The notes: generated from the letters alone by a model not told the origin. 64,000 bases of DNA from Dryomyza anilis (GCA_951804985.1 OX638132.1:15791529-15855528); one strand, 5' to 3'; positions 47,901-59,474 are shown, numbered from the stretch's first letter. Translations and numbers: made by a program.

Positions 47901-48865
47901 ATTACTTTTGTATATGATGTAAGTCAATTTGAGAAATTCATGCCGCTTTCAAATTTTTTTTTATCAAGTCGACATTTAGTTTTGTAATTAAAATCAACCT
48001 TCACAATGCGAAATTCATTTTGGAAAATTTTATAATTTTTTTTTTTTTTTTACTTTACAAACAACGTTATACTTTTTACCAAAGCTATTTTTTATTATTT
48101 TAATATTTTTTCTGGGTGTGTTATAGCAAATACAGTGCAGCGTAGCAGCAGAAAGTATGACAAATAAAAAAATAATACGCACATAAAAAGACACACATAC
48201 ATACATACATACACACACCAATGCAAATATTTAGATTTGCGCGGTGAAACGTTAAAAAGTAGGCAACGCTTTTTTTTAAGCGTTTTTAAGTTTTATTCCT
48301 TGCTTCTTTTTTATTTACTCTCCTAAACAAATTTAAAAGCAAGAAAGTTTAGTCAAATTTTTAAAACTGCGAGTTTAATTAGTAAGTTTTTTTTATTATT
48401 AATGTATTTTTTTTTTTTTTTTGATTACTCATGCAGCAAATAAATTATTATTATACGCACACGTTTCACACTGACGCATATCACACACACACAACCACAA
48501 ATAACGCAAAATCATTTTTCAAAAATTCACCGTCTTTAGTTTTTTGCTTAAGCCGTATTTTCTGGCATTTAATTCGTAGCCGTTGGCACATTTTGTAATC
48601 ATGACTGCCACATTTACTTGCCTCTCACTTACACTCAATACGCATTTCACTCATTTACACCCCTTAGCTGACTGTTGCTTAACTTATATTTCACACCATC
48701 CACTACACAAACTTAGAAATAATTTTTAGAATTTAAATTTAACATTTTTGGTATAAATATTTTCTGTTCAAGCAGTAGTTAAAACTTTAAGAATTATTTT
48801 ATATTTTTACTGTACGTTTGAGTACGAGCAAACAACTCGCAATTGAACACCACTTGAGTGTAAGT
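47901..48865. other. AT-rich intergenic DNA
   Basis: It contains a short ACATACAT microsatellite near 48195-48215 and poly-T runs. No gene is recognised. Confidence 0.45.
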
Positions 48866-49385
48866 TTAGAACTCGACTGAATTGTCCTGAGCTTTTACAC
48901 ATCCTAATATAGCGTTTGTCAGACGAACAACGACACAACCACGACCTCTACGGCATGTTCCGCATTCGATTTCGTCGCATACCTGCTGACATTGAAGTTC
49001 TGTTCTCATAGGAAAACCTGTGCTCTCTCTCTCTTTCATTGTTGTACTCTCTGCATCTATGTGTATGCGTGAGTGTTGTGGCCATCGCTCTCTTGCTTGG
49101 CGCAAAAACATCGCATGGCACAGTGGTCCGCAACAACCCTCGGACTGTGGCACCCACGCATTTGTCCAAGTCCTTTGGTTGGCTGTTTATTAGAAAAAAA
49201 AATATATTTTTGAAAATTAATTTAAAATTCTGAAAAAAAAAAATGTACTCTAAATTTGAAAAAAAAATACTAACCTTAGGCAAAAAATCAAAAGATTCCC
49301 AAAGATTGCGATCAACCACGATATAATTCCACTCCTCGATTATCGAGCACGTTATTGTTATTACCAATGCAAGTTTTTTAGGCTT
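48866..49385 (-). CDS. Candidate two-exon 3' end of an unidentified gene
   Basis: On the minus strand, a frame from about 49385 to 49276 reads through EEWNYIVVDRNLWESFDFLPK and ends at a donor AAG-GTTAGT. A 92-bp intron with acceptor TTCTAATAAACAG leads to exon 2 from 49182. In phase, exon 2 gives 41 codons ending in a TAG at 49057. The GC-rich block 48866-49182 is open in more than one frame, so the true frame is unclear. The Trp/Leu pattern of exon 1 faintly recalls F-box-type sequences, but I do not assign it. No start or upstream exon is identified. Confidence 0.3.
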
Positions 49386-51029
49386 TTGCCTATAAATGCC
49401 ATTTTGCCCATTTTTTTTTAATTATTTTGTAAAAATGTAAATTCTGACATTCTATGATGCCTCATAATTTGTTTATGCAAATCACTTTTTAAGTCTTCAG
49501 ATTAAATAAAATTTCACGCTTACGATTTTTGATTTAAATTGTTTTTTGTGGTGCTCCTTTTAATCAATATTATTTTTTTGTCCATCAATTATTCATAGAA
49601 ATTTCAACAAAACCTTAAACCAGTAGAATTCAGCTTTGCGTATTATTTTCCATGGGTTTTCCTCAGTATCCTACAATAGAGTCAAATGAAGATCATCTTC
49701 TAAATGTTCATTCTTTTAAGATAAAATAAAATATTTTCCTGCTTATGTTCATATCGAACAAAAAAAATGTACAATTTTTCAATCGAATTGATTAATTTCA
49801 CTTTAAGCTGAGGACTCAAAGAGAGATTTGTAAAAAAAAAAGTAAGAGAAAATATAGAATTATTGATCAAGTCTGATATAAGATATCTACTTTTATTTAA
49901 TTATGAAAATTATAGATGTTATACAGCAAATAAGAGGTACACCTTAAAATTCATATTTTTTGCGTTTGTCTGGTTATAACTTGGGTCAGATCAATCCGAA
50001 TTTCATGTGGTTTATTTCAAAATATTAGCTGAAGTATTCTCAATGGAATACAAGAGAAATGTGATCGAAAACTCAAATATGTAAAAAGTTATAGACCAAA
50101 ATATGTAGAAAATCACGAGAATTGTCAAATATTTGGTTTACGTAATAACTCATATCTGAAAAAACTGAGAATGAGGTAATGATTAGAATCTTGACGTCCA
50201 TCGGTAAATCATTCTTTAGATCGCGCATAATTTTTTTTTTGTTGTGCTGTGTTTTTAAACGGATGATTGTATTGAATTGAATTGAATTGAATTGTATTGA
50301 ATTACTCGCATTTAAATTCGCTTTAGTTACGTCCAACGTGTTATTTACAATAGAATATCATTTCATTTTGTTAATTTGATAAATCACAGGAAACAAGCGA
50401 ACAACAGGCAGACTTTAAAGCTAGAAATCAACAGACTATCGACATGTTTTCCGCAGTCATGTGTCGAGTTTCAAGCAAAACCTGCTGTTGTCTGCCCTAA
50501 AACAAAACGGCAGCATAGCGACAGGTTATAGAAAGAAAAAGTCTGTCGGAATTTAACCTTACAATGTCCGAAACCTGTCGGAAATTTTAGCTGGTTGTAA
50601 TATTTTGTGAAATTTTATTGGCAGATTCACGGTATATTTTGGGAACGAGCAGAAAATATACAGCTTGTGATACAAAAGTTTTTCTAGACTGCCTCAACCC
50701 TGACACAAATTTTGTCTGGGGTTATTTCGAATTTTTAAAATATGCCCTTTTAAAACAGTTTTCATCAACAATTTTATATGTTTTAAAAGTTTAAAATACT
50801 TGAACATTTTAAATATAAATTACTGAAAAATTTCGTTGAGTAATATATTTGGTAATATATTTTATATTATTTACCGATTAAAATTAATAAACATCCTTTT
50901 TATTTTTTATGTTTTTCTATATTGAATTAAAATACAGTAGTGCAGTATATTAATTTTGAGTGTTGGAATGATAAATAAAAAAAAACTCTTTTTAAATATT
51001 TTAAAGAATATTGAATATCTACTATATAT
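49386..51029. other. AT-rich intergenic DNA
   Basis: It holds a short GAATT pentanucleotide array at about 50272-50302, a GC-richer patch at 50390-50720 with CTGCC/GGCAG words resembling the 32-33 kb satellite, and a decayed MITE-1-like fragment near 50800-50910. No gene is recognised. Confidence 0.4.
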
Positions 51030-51696
51030 TTGCGAATGTAAGTATGTATGTCTGTATGTTCCGAATAGGCGTCACAACGGCTGAACCGAATTGAATCAAA
51101 TTTTGACACAACATGTATGTTGGGTCTGGGCAGAGTATAGGCTATATCTCGGTGAGATTGGTGGACTGGGCGTGGCACCTCCCATATAACCCAAAAATTA
51201 AAAACACATTATGTCAGCAATTAGCATAGCAAATTTAATGAAATTCTGGTCAGCGTTATATATAACCATTCTAAACGGTCTCGCGGAATGTGGACGGTAT
51301 TAGACCACTGGGCGTGGCACCCCCCATAGAAGGTACATTTTCCAGATGGTGTATTTCAACAGATATTATAGTGATCTTTGTAGTGATCTTATGATATTTC
51401 ACACCTGGGTATACCAACCATCTCAAATTCTTTAAACTCACCACACCGAAATTCACCAAACTAAAACTCACCACACTAAAACTCGCCACACTAAAACTTC
51501 TACTTGGGAAAACTCTACGGAGAGAATTCTACGGGAAAGAATTCTACCCGAAGAATTTTACGGGAAAGCGTTCTACGGGGAAGAATTTTACGGGGAAGAT
51601 ATGAATAATAAATATGTTCTTTATATTAATAAAATCACTCCATATCCTTGCATTCACTAAATCTTGGCACGAGTCGTGCACGGGTCCAGCTAGTCA
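51030..51696 (+). mobile_element. Helitron-like element, 3' part
   Basis: The block ends with the short hairpin GCACGAGTCGTGC, then ACGGGTCCAGCTAG followed by T. A subterminal hairpin and a CTAG-T end fit the Helitron 3' rule. Upstream are two GGGCGTGGCACC patches like those in 3775-5230, a four-unit island of the 15-bp CTCACCACACTAAAA repeat, and GGGAAAGAATTCTAC-type short repeats. No coding region is present and the 5' end is not defined. Confidence 0.4.
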
Positions 51697-52286
51697 ATTA
51701 TAAATTGACAGATATAAACTAATTTTTATAAGGCAATTATAGTAATTTTATATATTTGTAAATTATATGAATAAAACCAAAAAAATTCAATACATTTTTG
51801 CAGTGTACATATTACGATGCAAGTTTACACGCAAAATACCCAGGTGCTTTCAATCAACTGGCGCCACCTCTAAAATTTCGCCCACACTCGAGCGCATGTT
51901 TTCTGATTCGTCTGTCACTCATGTAGCTATTTTTTCGGAGAATTGCATAAAAGTGATGAGAGTGTCAAAATAAAGAGAATGAGAGCGGTGGCAATACAAA
52001 TGTCACATGGTGGTGGGGTGGCTAATTCACTTTTTTGTGTGTCATAAATACAGAAAGATAGATTTTTTTCTCAATCATGCATGTTTTCTATATTATTTCT
52101 ATGCAAAAAATTTAGTTCTTAAAATCTAATTAACATTATGTTGATAACTTTTAGCTAATTGTAGCCAATTATATAGGGGTTAAATGGTTTACATTTTTAA
52201 TGCAATTACCACATTCAAACTAAATTTATTTATAGTATTTAAATGCAATATATATACGACAAACTATTAGTACAAATTCTGTCATT
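51697..52286 (+). promoter_or_regulatory. Upstream region of the S28 peptidase gene
   Basis: A TATATATA box lies at 52249-52256, only about 30 bp before the start codon, implying a very short leader if used. Upstream at 51830-52020 is a GC-richer patch of unique sequence. Regulation cannot be read further. Confidence 0.35.
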
Positions 52287-54070
52287 ATGTTGATCTTAGC
52301 GCTAATATGGACATTAATCGCAATTTTTGTGCTGAAAATAGAGAGCAATACTGTGGAAAATAACAGTGAATACAAAATATCGCCAATCGAGCTCATTCTA
52401 AAGAATTTACATCACGAACCACCAATTAAAATTCTACCAAATCAAAAAGATCAAAACATCAAAGAACGGTGGATCACACAGAAATTGGATAACTTTCAAA
52501 AGGCAGATAATCGTACATGGAAGATGGTAAATTTTATTAAATATACCTAATTTTCAATATTTAAAAGAAGAAGTATTTGGTTTAACTGCAATAGCGTTAT
52601 TTTGTGAATGAGAAATATTTTATAAAAGACGGACCCATCTTTATATATGTGGGTGGTGAATGGGAGATAAGTGAAGGCTACTTGGGGTCTGGTCACATAT
52701 ATGATATGGCTAAGCAGCAGGGCGCTATCATGTACTATACAGAGCATCGTTACTACGGTAAAAGTTGGCCAACGAAGTAAGTAAAATGTCAAAGGAATTT
52801 TATTGATATTAATTTTATTAATAATAAAAATTTTAAAATATATAAAACAAAATTTGTGTCATATTTCTGGTCATATTTGTGAAATAGACAAATAAAAATA
52901 AGGTTAAATAATATTACATTTAAATTGCAGATTTGGGATGGACTCAATATTGACATCTGGTCTTTCAAAAAAATTGTGTTATCATGACGTTGCCGTTGTA
53001 TCGGGTTTTTACTTTAGAAAATAGAAAATAGAATTTAATATAAACCAGTAAGGAAGATAAATCCAAATAGGAAATATTGAAGTATGGACATTTTGAAAGT
53101 AATGTAATAAAGGTAGGGTACACAGAAAAATCCTCATTTAGCATGAGCTTAAATAAACCCACGTTTCAGTGTTGCAACCGAAATACTTTGTTGTAACCTC
53201 ATGTCAATAAAACGACGGTACCTTATTTTACTATAACCGAAATGTTAGTCCGCGCAACTGCAAATTTAGTTGCCGTAACCTGATTGCATTTTTCATTCCG
53301 CCACAATTGACCTTCGTGCATTTGTTATGGCAATTGAGTACGTTGTTGTATCAACAAAATAAATGACAAACAACAACCTCATGTCTATTAGCAGTTCGGT
53401 TGCCAGTTTCTTGCCAACAAATAATGTATACATACAGAAATAATGAAACGTCAAAAATGTTCACAATTAAAAAATAAAAAGGTAATTTATTAACAAAAAG
53501 AAAACTAAAATGCGAAATAAATACATAAATATTAACAAAATATTAAATTAATTCAATACAAACTGCTCTCTAGCTAGTCAAATATAAAATAAACAAAAAA
53601 AATATGTGACCCTATGTGCCCAATGAAAATAGTTTTATTATTGTTTTGATTATGTAGAAATATAAAATAATATTTGGTGGTTGCCACAACCACATTATCA
53701 CCGATTTGGAGGTTGCCATAACCTCATATTTACCGATTTGACGGTTGCCACCACCTCACACTCACAGACTTGGAGACTAGAAGACAACTGCATGATTCAG
53801 TAGTTCAATTTAATTGGTTGCCGCAAAAAATTTCTGGCTGGACGACAAACAAATTGAAACCTTCCGAATACCAAGTGAAAAATTGTGTACATTTTTCCAC
53901 GGTATAATAGTACAGCTTTTCTATTAGGCATTCTGTGAAATCACAAGAAATCATAAAAGCACATATGGATCGAATTAACCGATGAAAAAAATGCAAAAAA
54001 TATGGTCCGAAGTGCACTTTAACGGTCACCACTCCAAAAATTGCCATTTTGTGAATTTTTCGCCGCTCCA

Positions 54071-54102
<32 letters not shown>

Positions 54103-57100
54103 TAATAGTTTAGCACTACAGTTCCTATAAGAACTTAGGCCAAGCTCTCTCACCATTTTGAACTGTGCGTGTTATATTTGTACTCAAAGTGGTGGGACCT
54201 ACAGATTTTATTGCCGTATCCGAACGGCGGGTGAGAGCTTTTCATAGACAATGTTTTACTCTCGTAGGTTTGCCATTTACTGCCGAGAGGTAGCGCGGTA
54301 TAGAAAAGTGTTTCTATGAAAAGATGTTGTTAGCCTTAGTCCAGGCTTGAACGGGGGACCTTTCGGCTCGCAGTCCAACGCACTAACCACTGAGCTACCG
54401 CGGCACATTCTAGAACCTACCAAAAAATAAAAAAATGTGGGTAGTGTTTTCAATGGTATTCAAAAGGCCAAAGATCACAAAATAAAAATAAAATTTGCTA
54501 CCTCTAGCTAAAAAGAGAGCTTTATACGTAAAGAAAATGCAACCCCCAACTTAACCAACTACACACCCTAAAAATAAAAAATCACATTTTGAAACCCAAA
54601 TTTTTGACTATGAACAATTCAAAGAAACGGCTATAGAATGGCATTAGAGATCAACAGCCGAAACCTAAGCTCAGATGGAACAGGTTTTTTACATAATTGC
54701 ATCCGGACTTTCATGGGTTTTTGCTAGTACCTACACTCAGAAAAATAGATAACATTTAATTAATAGTTTTTACTATTCAAATTAGTCAATAAGATAAACC
54801 ATTAATTCTATCGGAGAATCCCATTAAATTCTACAAAATACTAAAAAAATATTTTTGATTTTGTATGTAAATATTTATTTTTTTGTTTACATTTAAATCA
54901 ATAACTGTCGTTTTGACAAATTTTAATATGATTTTATGAGATTTTTCTGAGTGTATATGAAGCTTGGTTTTTTTGAGTGCTTTTAGTAGAATTAGCGATG
55001 ATCGGTAAAATTCAATTCTACCAAAAATTCAAATAAACTCAACTTTATGTACATTCGTGCATTAGAAAAAAAAAATATTTGAAATGCATAAAAATTTGTT
55101 AATTTTAGAATTTCTTGATGCGGAGAACTTTACAATAATAATGCAATGATATAGTAAAATACTTATAATTTATTATTCTAAAATTAAGAACACTTATATT
55201 ATACTTTCTTATTAATTCTGTACAATTTTCCTATGTTTAAGTACTACTTCAACGAAAGATCTACAATACTTAACCTCCAAACAGGCACTCGCCGACTTGG
55301 CGCACTTTATCAAATATCAGAAATCCACCGTCGACGCATTGCGCACCGCTGCAGTAATACTAACGGGTGCCTCCTACTCCGCCAGTATGGTGGCATGGTT
55401 CACCAGGCTATATCCTCGAATGGCAACCGCCTGTTGGGCTTCAAGTGCGCCACTTTATGCAAAAATGGACTTCTATGGTATGTTTTGATTTAAATTACTT
55501 TAGAAATATTCAAAAATATATATTTGTTTTTTAATACAGAGTATATGCAACAGGTTGGTGCCGCCATTAATAGAATTAGTGGTGACAAATGCACGCGACG
55601 TATACGAAACGGTCACGCAATGATGCAAAAACATTTATCCAATAAAAGCAGTGCTGCTAAGTTATTGAAACGTTTGAAAATATGTGAAAACTTTGATGTA
55701 ACGAATACCTTAGACATGGCGTCATTTTTTTATATTATTGCTAATCAATATGCGGATATTGTACAGAGTGACAGGTGCGTAAATATTTGAATTTGAAAAA
55801 TTGTGGAAAAATATCCATTCAATGATACTGATGTCATTTTTTGGTTTTTAATACATAATTAATAGTACTTGAATCGAATTTATCATTTTTAAATCGGATT
55901 TTATTGTCCCAAATTTGAATTTCAGAGAAAATGAATTTCAATACTCTTAAGTTTACTTTCGACCGAAAATAAAATCATTGTACACGGATAGAAAAGATTT
56001 GTTTGAATATGTTGGAATGTTATAATAACGTAATTCGAAATCACCATGTAAATATTAGGAGTAAAATCTAATTACATTATAAGTGAATTGTATAATTATT
56101 TTGTTCAGATTGAAATAGTATTATACGATATTTAAACATAAATTGCTTTAATCGCGGATTTGCATGAATTTACTATATTAATGTTTCTGTAGAAATATAT
56201 ATTTTTCATAAGATATTAATATATGTATGTTTGATATTTCCGCTATTTAACACACCCAACGTCAAAAAAGGTTCTTCGAATTATATGTATTTGATTATTT
56301 GTGATTGTTACAGGGTGACAACGAATTTTAAAATAATAGCATTATTTTGATTATATTTATGTTTGGCATTACGATATCACAAAAATATAACAGCGCAGCC
56401 TACTTTTAGCACTCAGTAACACTCACATTAATACTTTTCATATAGTTCAAAAGTTCTTTTTGGTGGAAGAATTTGTTTAAGTACCGCCAATTACTGTTAA
56501 TACCAGATAGTGGCTGTTTGTGAAATATCAAATTAATCCGCAAATCACTGAGCTCAAAATGGGAACAATTGATGGAAATAAATTTTGAAGTATAAATAAA
56601 AGATGTGTAATAAAAAAAAATAAAAGTTTAAGTTTATAATTAGAGAATATATAAATAAAAAAAAATGTAATTTAAAAAAAGGTAAAAAATTAAAATTGTG
56701 TAAAGACGATATTAGCACTAAATATACACTTTTTACATTAAAATTATATGTAAACATAAATATGTTTACATGTAATTAAAATATTTTTCACATTCAAACA
56801 TATATATGTTTGTAAGAACTTCGAAAATTATTCATTTTGAACATTTTGAATATGTTTACATGTATTTAAAATGTTTTTCACATTCAAACATATATATGTT
56901 TGTAAGAACTTCGAAAATTATTCATTTTGAACATTTTGAATATGTTTACATGTAATTAAAATGTTTTTCACATTCAAATATATATATGTTTGTAAGAACT
57001 TCGAAAATTATTCATTTTGAACATAAATATGTTTGGACGAAAACAAAAATATGTTTGGCTGTTATTATAATAATATTTGACCATGAAATAATACTTATGT

Positions 57101-59373
57101 TTGCATAAATCTCCAAAGATATATATAATGCCTGCAAAATTATGTTTGGGAGAACTCTTTTTTTTGCAGCGTGTATGGAACTAATTTTACGTGAACTTTT
57201 TAAATTAACGATTGAAAACCAAACTGTAAAAGGTTTCAATTTTCATACATTTCGTTATACCAGTTCCATGTTTCTATTCGGTTTTTGTTGTCCCAAATTT
57301 GAATTTCAGCGAAAGTTAATTTCAGAATAATCTGAAATTCACATACGAAAATAAAATCCTTGTATTAAACTAATTCTTTGTGAACTTTTAAAATTAACGA
57401 TTGAAAACCAAACCGTTAAAGGTCTCGGTTTTTCGCCTCGGTTTTCTTCCATTTCATTATACCAGTTCCAAGTTTCGATTCGATTTTTGTATCTATCTTT
57501 TCAATATCAAAACCAAAATCTAAGAACACATAACGTTCAAATTTTTATTATAATTTAAATATAAATTTAATTATAATTTTATAAAAAATTAAAAATATCG
57601 GCTATTCAATTTCATATAAAATTTGTAATCAAAAAGTTATGAGTTCCATGTCACACTACAAAAAATGTATTTTTCAAACAAATTCAAATCGTTGAAGCAA
57701 GGCAAATGGATTGAATTCATTGAAAAAACTAATTTTTGTACTGAGACATCGAATTCAAAACCGTGAAAAGGTGTAAAACATATTTTTGGTTTGGTTTCGA
57801 TTTTGATTTCAGTAACTAATTTAAATGCTTTGAAATTTATTATTTTGTAATAAACAGTCATACTTTGTGACAGCAGAAATAAATTATATGATCGATCATG
57901 TTCCGTCTTTTTATAGAAATCCGATCGAATTTCATATAAAATTTGTATACAAAAGATTTTAAATTCGATGTCTCAGCACAAAAATTTGTGTTTTTTCAAT
58001 GAATTCAAAGCGTTTGCTTTGACTTCAACTTTGTTTGAAAAGCAAATTTTTTGTATTGTGAATCGAATTCAAAAACGTTTATATGGAAATTTTATATGAA
58101 ATTCGACCGAAAGCCGGAACATGACCGGATATTTAAATTTGAATTCGATTTGTTTGAAAGGTCTGTAATACGCTATTCAAATTTTATATATTTATTTGAT
58201 CGATTCGATTTAACTGCGTTTTTTTTTTCAAATATAGAAAAAGCATACAGCCAATCTGCGATTACCTACTGGAAAAGACCAATCAGGATGACATAAGCGC
58301 AATCATCGATTTAATGCGCGCCATTTTTTGGCCATCCTCCGAGCCAAGTGAGACCTGGTGCATGGACTTCACGTATCAGTCAATTTCGCGGGTGTTTACA
58401 AAAACCACAGATTATGCATCAAACAGTAAGTGTCATAATCACTAAATTACTGCATACACGAAGAGAAATGTTCTCAATATGTATTATACCCATAAATTAT
58501 GCATAAATTAATCATGATTTCCAAGAATAAATAATCATAATGATTTGCTTTTTATTCATAATATATGATTAAATTAATAATCAATTATTATGATTAATTG
58601 AATAGAATTATGCGTATGTTTACACATATTTTGTGTATTAAATATTCATAAGTCATGAGTAATTTTAAAAGGTTCTGCAATACATTTTATGATTTATTAT
58701 TCATTATTAAAATCCATGATTTTTGAATGCATGAAATTTGCATAATTCATGAATATAACTCATAAATAAAAAAATTACACAAAAATATGTTTCATGAACC
58801 TCTTATTCATAAATCATCAGTAAACAATTTTCTCCGTATATACCTCCTACATAATTCATTGAATTCCGTGCAGCACGTCAATGGTTCTATCAGACTTGCA
58901 ACGAATTTGGCTGGTATTCCACCACATCGAACACCTTTAGTCCACCACAATACCAATTGTTTGGCAATAATGTAAATGTGACATATTTCCAACAGTTATG
59001 TGCCATCGCCTTTGGTGCTCGCTACAGCATCAGTTACATTTTAAACCAAATTGCACAGACGAACCTTATTTATGGCGGTCTTTTGCCGCCGTTCGAAAAT
59101 GTTTTCATGACACATGGACAGCTGGATCCCTGGCGAGCGGCTGGTCGAATACGAGGCAGAAATGTTATTGTGATTCCTGGTGAGTTTGGCAAAGGCGCAA
59201 CAAATATTTAAGCCCCTTTTTCTCTCCATTTGCTTTTCCACATGCTCTTTATTTCAGATTATTCACATTGCGAAGACTTGACATCGATTAATGTGAATGA
59301 TTCGATGGCCATGAACAGTGCCAAAATGAAAGTGGCTTCATTTTTGAGTAGACGCCTCAGAGGTTCCAAGTAA
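52287..59373 (+). CDS. Serine carboxypeptidase, peptidase family S28 (PRCP / thymus-specific serine protease type)
   Basis: Eight exons give 504 residues: 52287-52526, 52595-52776, 52931-52959, 55259-55477, 55540-55774, 58238-58425, 58874-59179 and 59258-59373. All junctions are GT-AG and keep frame. S28 enzymes cleave residues after proline or related positions from peptides and act in lysosomes or are secreted. Residues 1-17 form a signal peptide. Family motifs are TQKLDNFQ and GPIFIYVGGE (93-102), EHRYYG (130-135), the nucleophile GASYS with Ser189, RQWFYQTCNEFGW (366-378), HGQLDPW with Asp449, and DYSHCEDL with His470. Length and order match the family, so the enzyme should be active. Introns 3 (2.3 kb) and 5 (2.5 kb) carry SINE, MITE, REP-2 and palindromic insertions; the other introns are 62-448 bp. 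Exon 3 is only 29 bp with a weak donor (CTG-GTCTTT) and is the least certain part. AATAAA follows at 59469. Confidence 0.93.
53170..53775. repeat. Cluster of GGTTGCNNNAACC pseudo-palindromes in intron 3
   Basis: Three ~32-bp direct units at about 53675-53775 each carry a small dyad: GGTTGCCACAACC, GAGGTTGCCATAACCTC and GGTTGCCACCACC, separated by CCGATTT. Related words (GTTGCAACC, GTTGTAACCTCATG, GTTGCCGTAACC) are scattered from 53170. They may be the inside of a non-coding mobile element whose left end is near CACAGAAAAATCC at 53120. Confidence 0.5.
54070..54406 (-). mobile_element. SINE-1, full tRNA-derived copy
   Basis: On the minus strand it opens GCCGCGGTAGCTCAGTGGTT, a tRNA-type A box, followed by GCGTTGGACTGCGAGCC and a degenerate B box GTTCAAGCC. 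A ~260-bp unrelated body follows (with CGCGCTACCTCTCGGCAGTA) and a 3' tail of ATT repeats at 54070-54105. The length of about 335 bp, polymerase III-type promoter boxes and short-repeat tail define a SINE. It sits in intron 3 of the S28 gene in antisense orientation. Confidence 0.85.
54734..54953. mobile_element. MITE-1 reference copy
   Basis: 220 bp with 13-bp perfect inverted ends CACTCAGAAAAAT / ATTTTTCTGAGTG, flanked by TA on both sides (54732-54733 and 54954-54955). Inner arms AGTCAATAAGATAA and TTGACAAATTTTAATA are also opposed. A TA target site points to a Tc1/mariner-type transposase acting in trans. It lies in intron 3 of the S28 gene. Confidence 0.8.
55800..56354. other. Intron 5 of the S28 gene, left part
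   Basis: AT-rich intron sequence. The segment near 55895-55985 (TTGTCCCAAATTTGAATTTC) recurs at about 57283-57350 and, more loosely, near 57420-57500, on the far side of the REP-2 insertion. Confidence 0.45.
56355..57180 (-). mobile_element. REP-2, minus orientation, with 90-bp triplication
   Basis: This is the reverse complement of 1809-2440, with matching ends (TTTATGTTTGGCATTACGAT and TTTTTTTGCAGCGTG). Within it, a 90-bp unit starting TATGTTTACATGTAATTAAA is present three times in direct order (56761, 56851, 56941) and accounts for most of the extra length. It lies in intron 5 of the S28 gene. Confidence 0.75.
57645..58075. repeat. Large palindrome in intron 5
   Basis: Arms of about 115-125 bp face each other. 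57645-57770 has TTCATTGAAAAAACTAATTT and TGTACTGAGACATCGAATTC; 57960-58075 has AATTCGATGTCTCAGCACAA and TTTTTTCAATGAATTC. The ~190-bp spacer includes CATATAAAATTTGTA words repeated nearby. A transcript through this intron could fold into a long hairpin. Confidence 0.6.
58426..58873. repeat. Intron 6, palindrome-rich insert
   Basis: The intron is 448 bp, long relative to its small neighbours, and is filled with ATTATGCATAAATTAATCAT-type dyads and CATAATTCATGAATATAAC-type sequence. GAAGAGAAA near the left and TTTTCTCCG near the right may be remnant inverted ends of a small element. Confidence 0.4.
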
Positions 59374-59468
59374 ATATTACCTTCTAATGTATAAAATTAA
59401 GTGAAATACAATTTTAAAAAATCAAAGAAAGATGTAAAACTTTTAACTAGTTATCACGATAATCAGTA

Positions 59469-59474
59469 AATAAA
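59469..59474 (+). promoter_or_regulatory. Polyadenylation signal of the S28 gene
   Basis: AATAAA lies 96 bp after the stop codon in unique sequence. Confidence 0.6.

Noticed and set aside
48030..48221. Minus-strand frame starting MVCVCMYVCVSF
   Set aside because: It is a translation of the ACATACAT/ACAC microsatellite.
54340..54406. A tRNA gene
   Set aside because: The A box and anticodon-like region are good, but the acceptor stem and T arm do not close, and the sequence is joined to a SINE body found in four copies.
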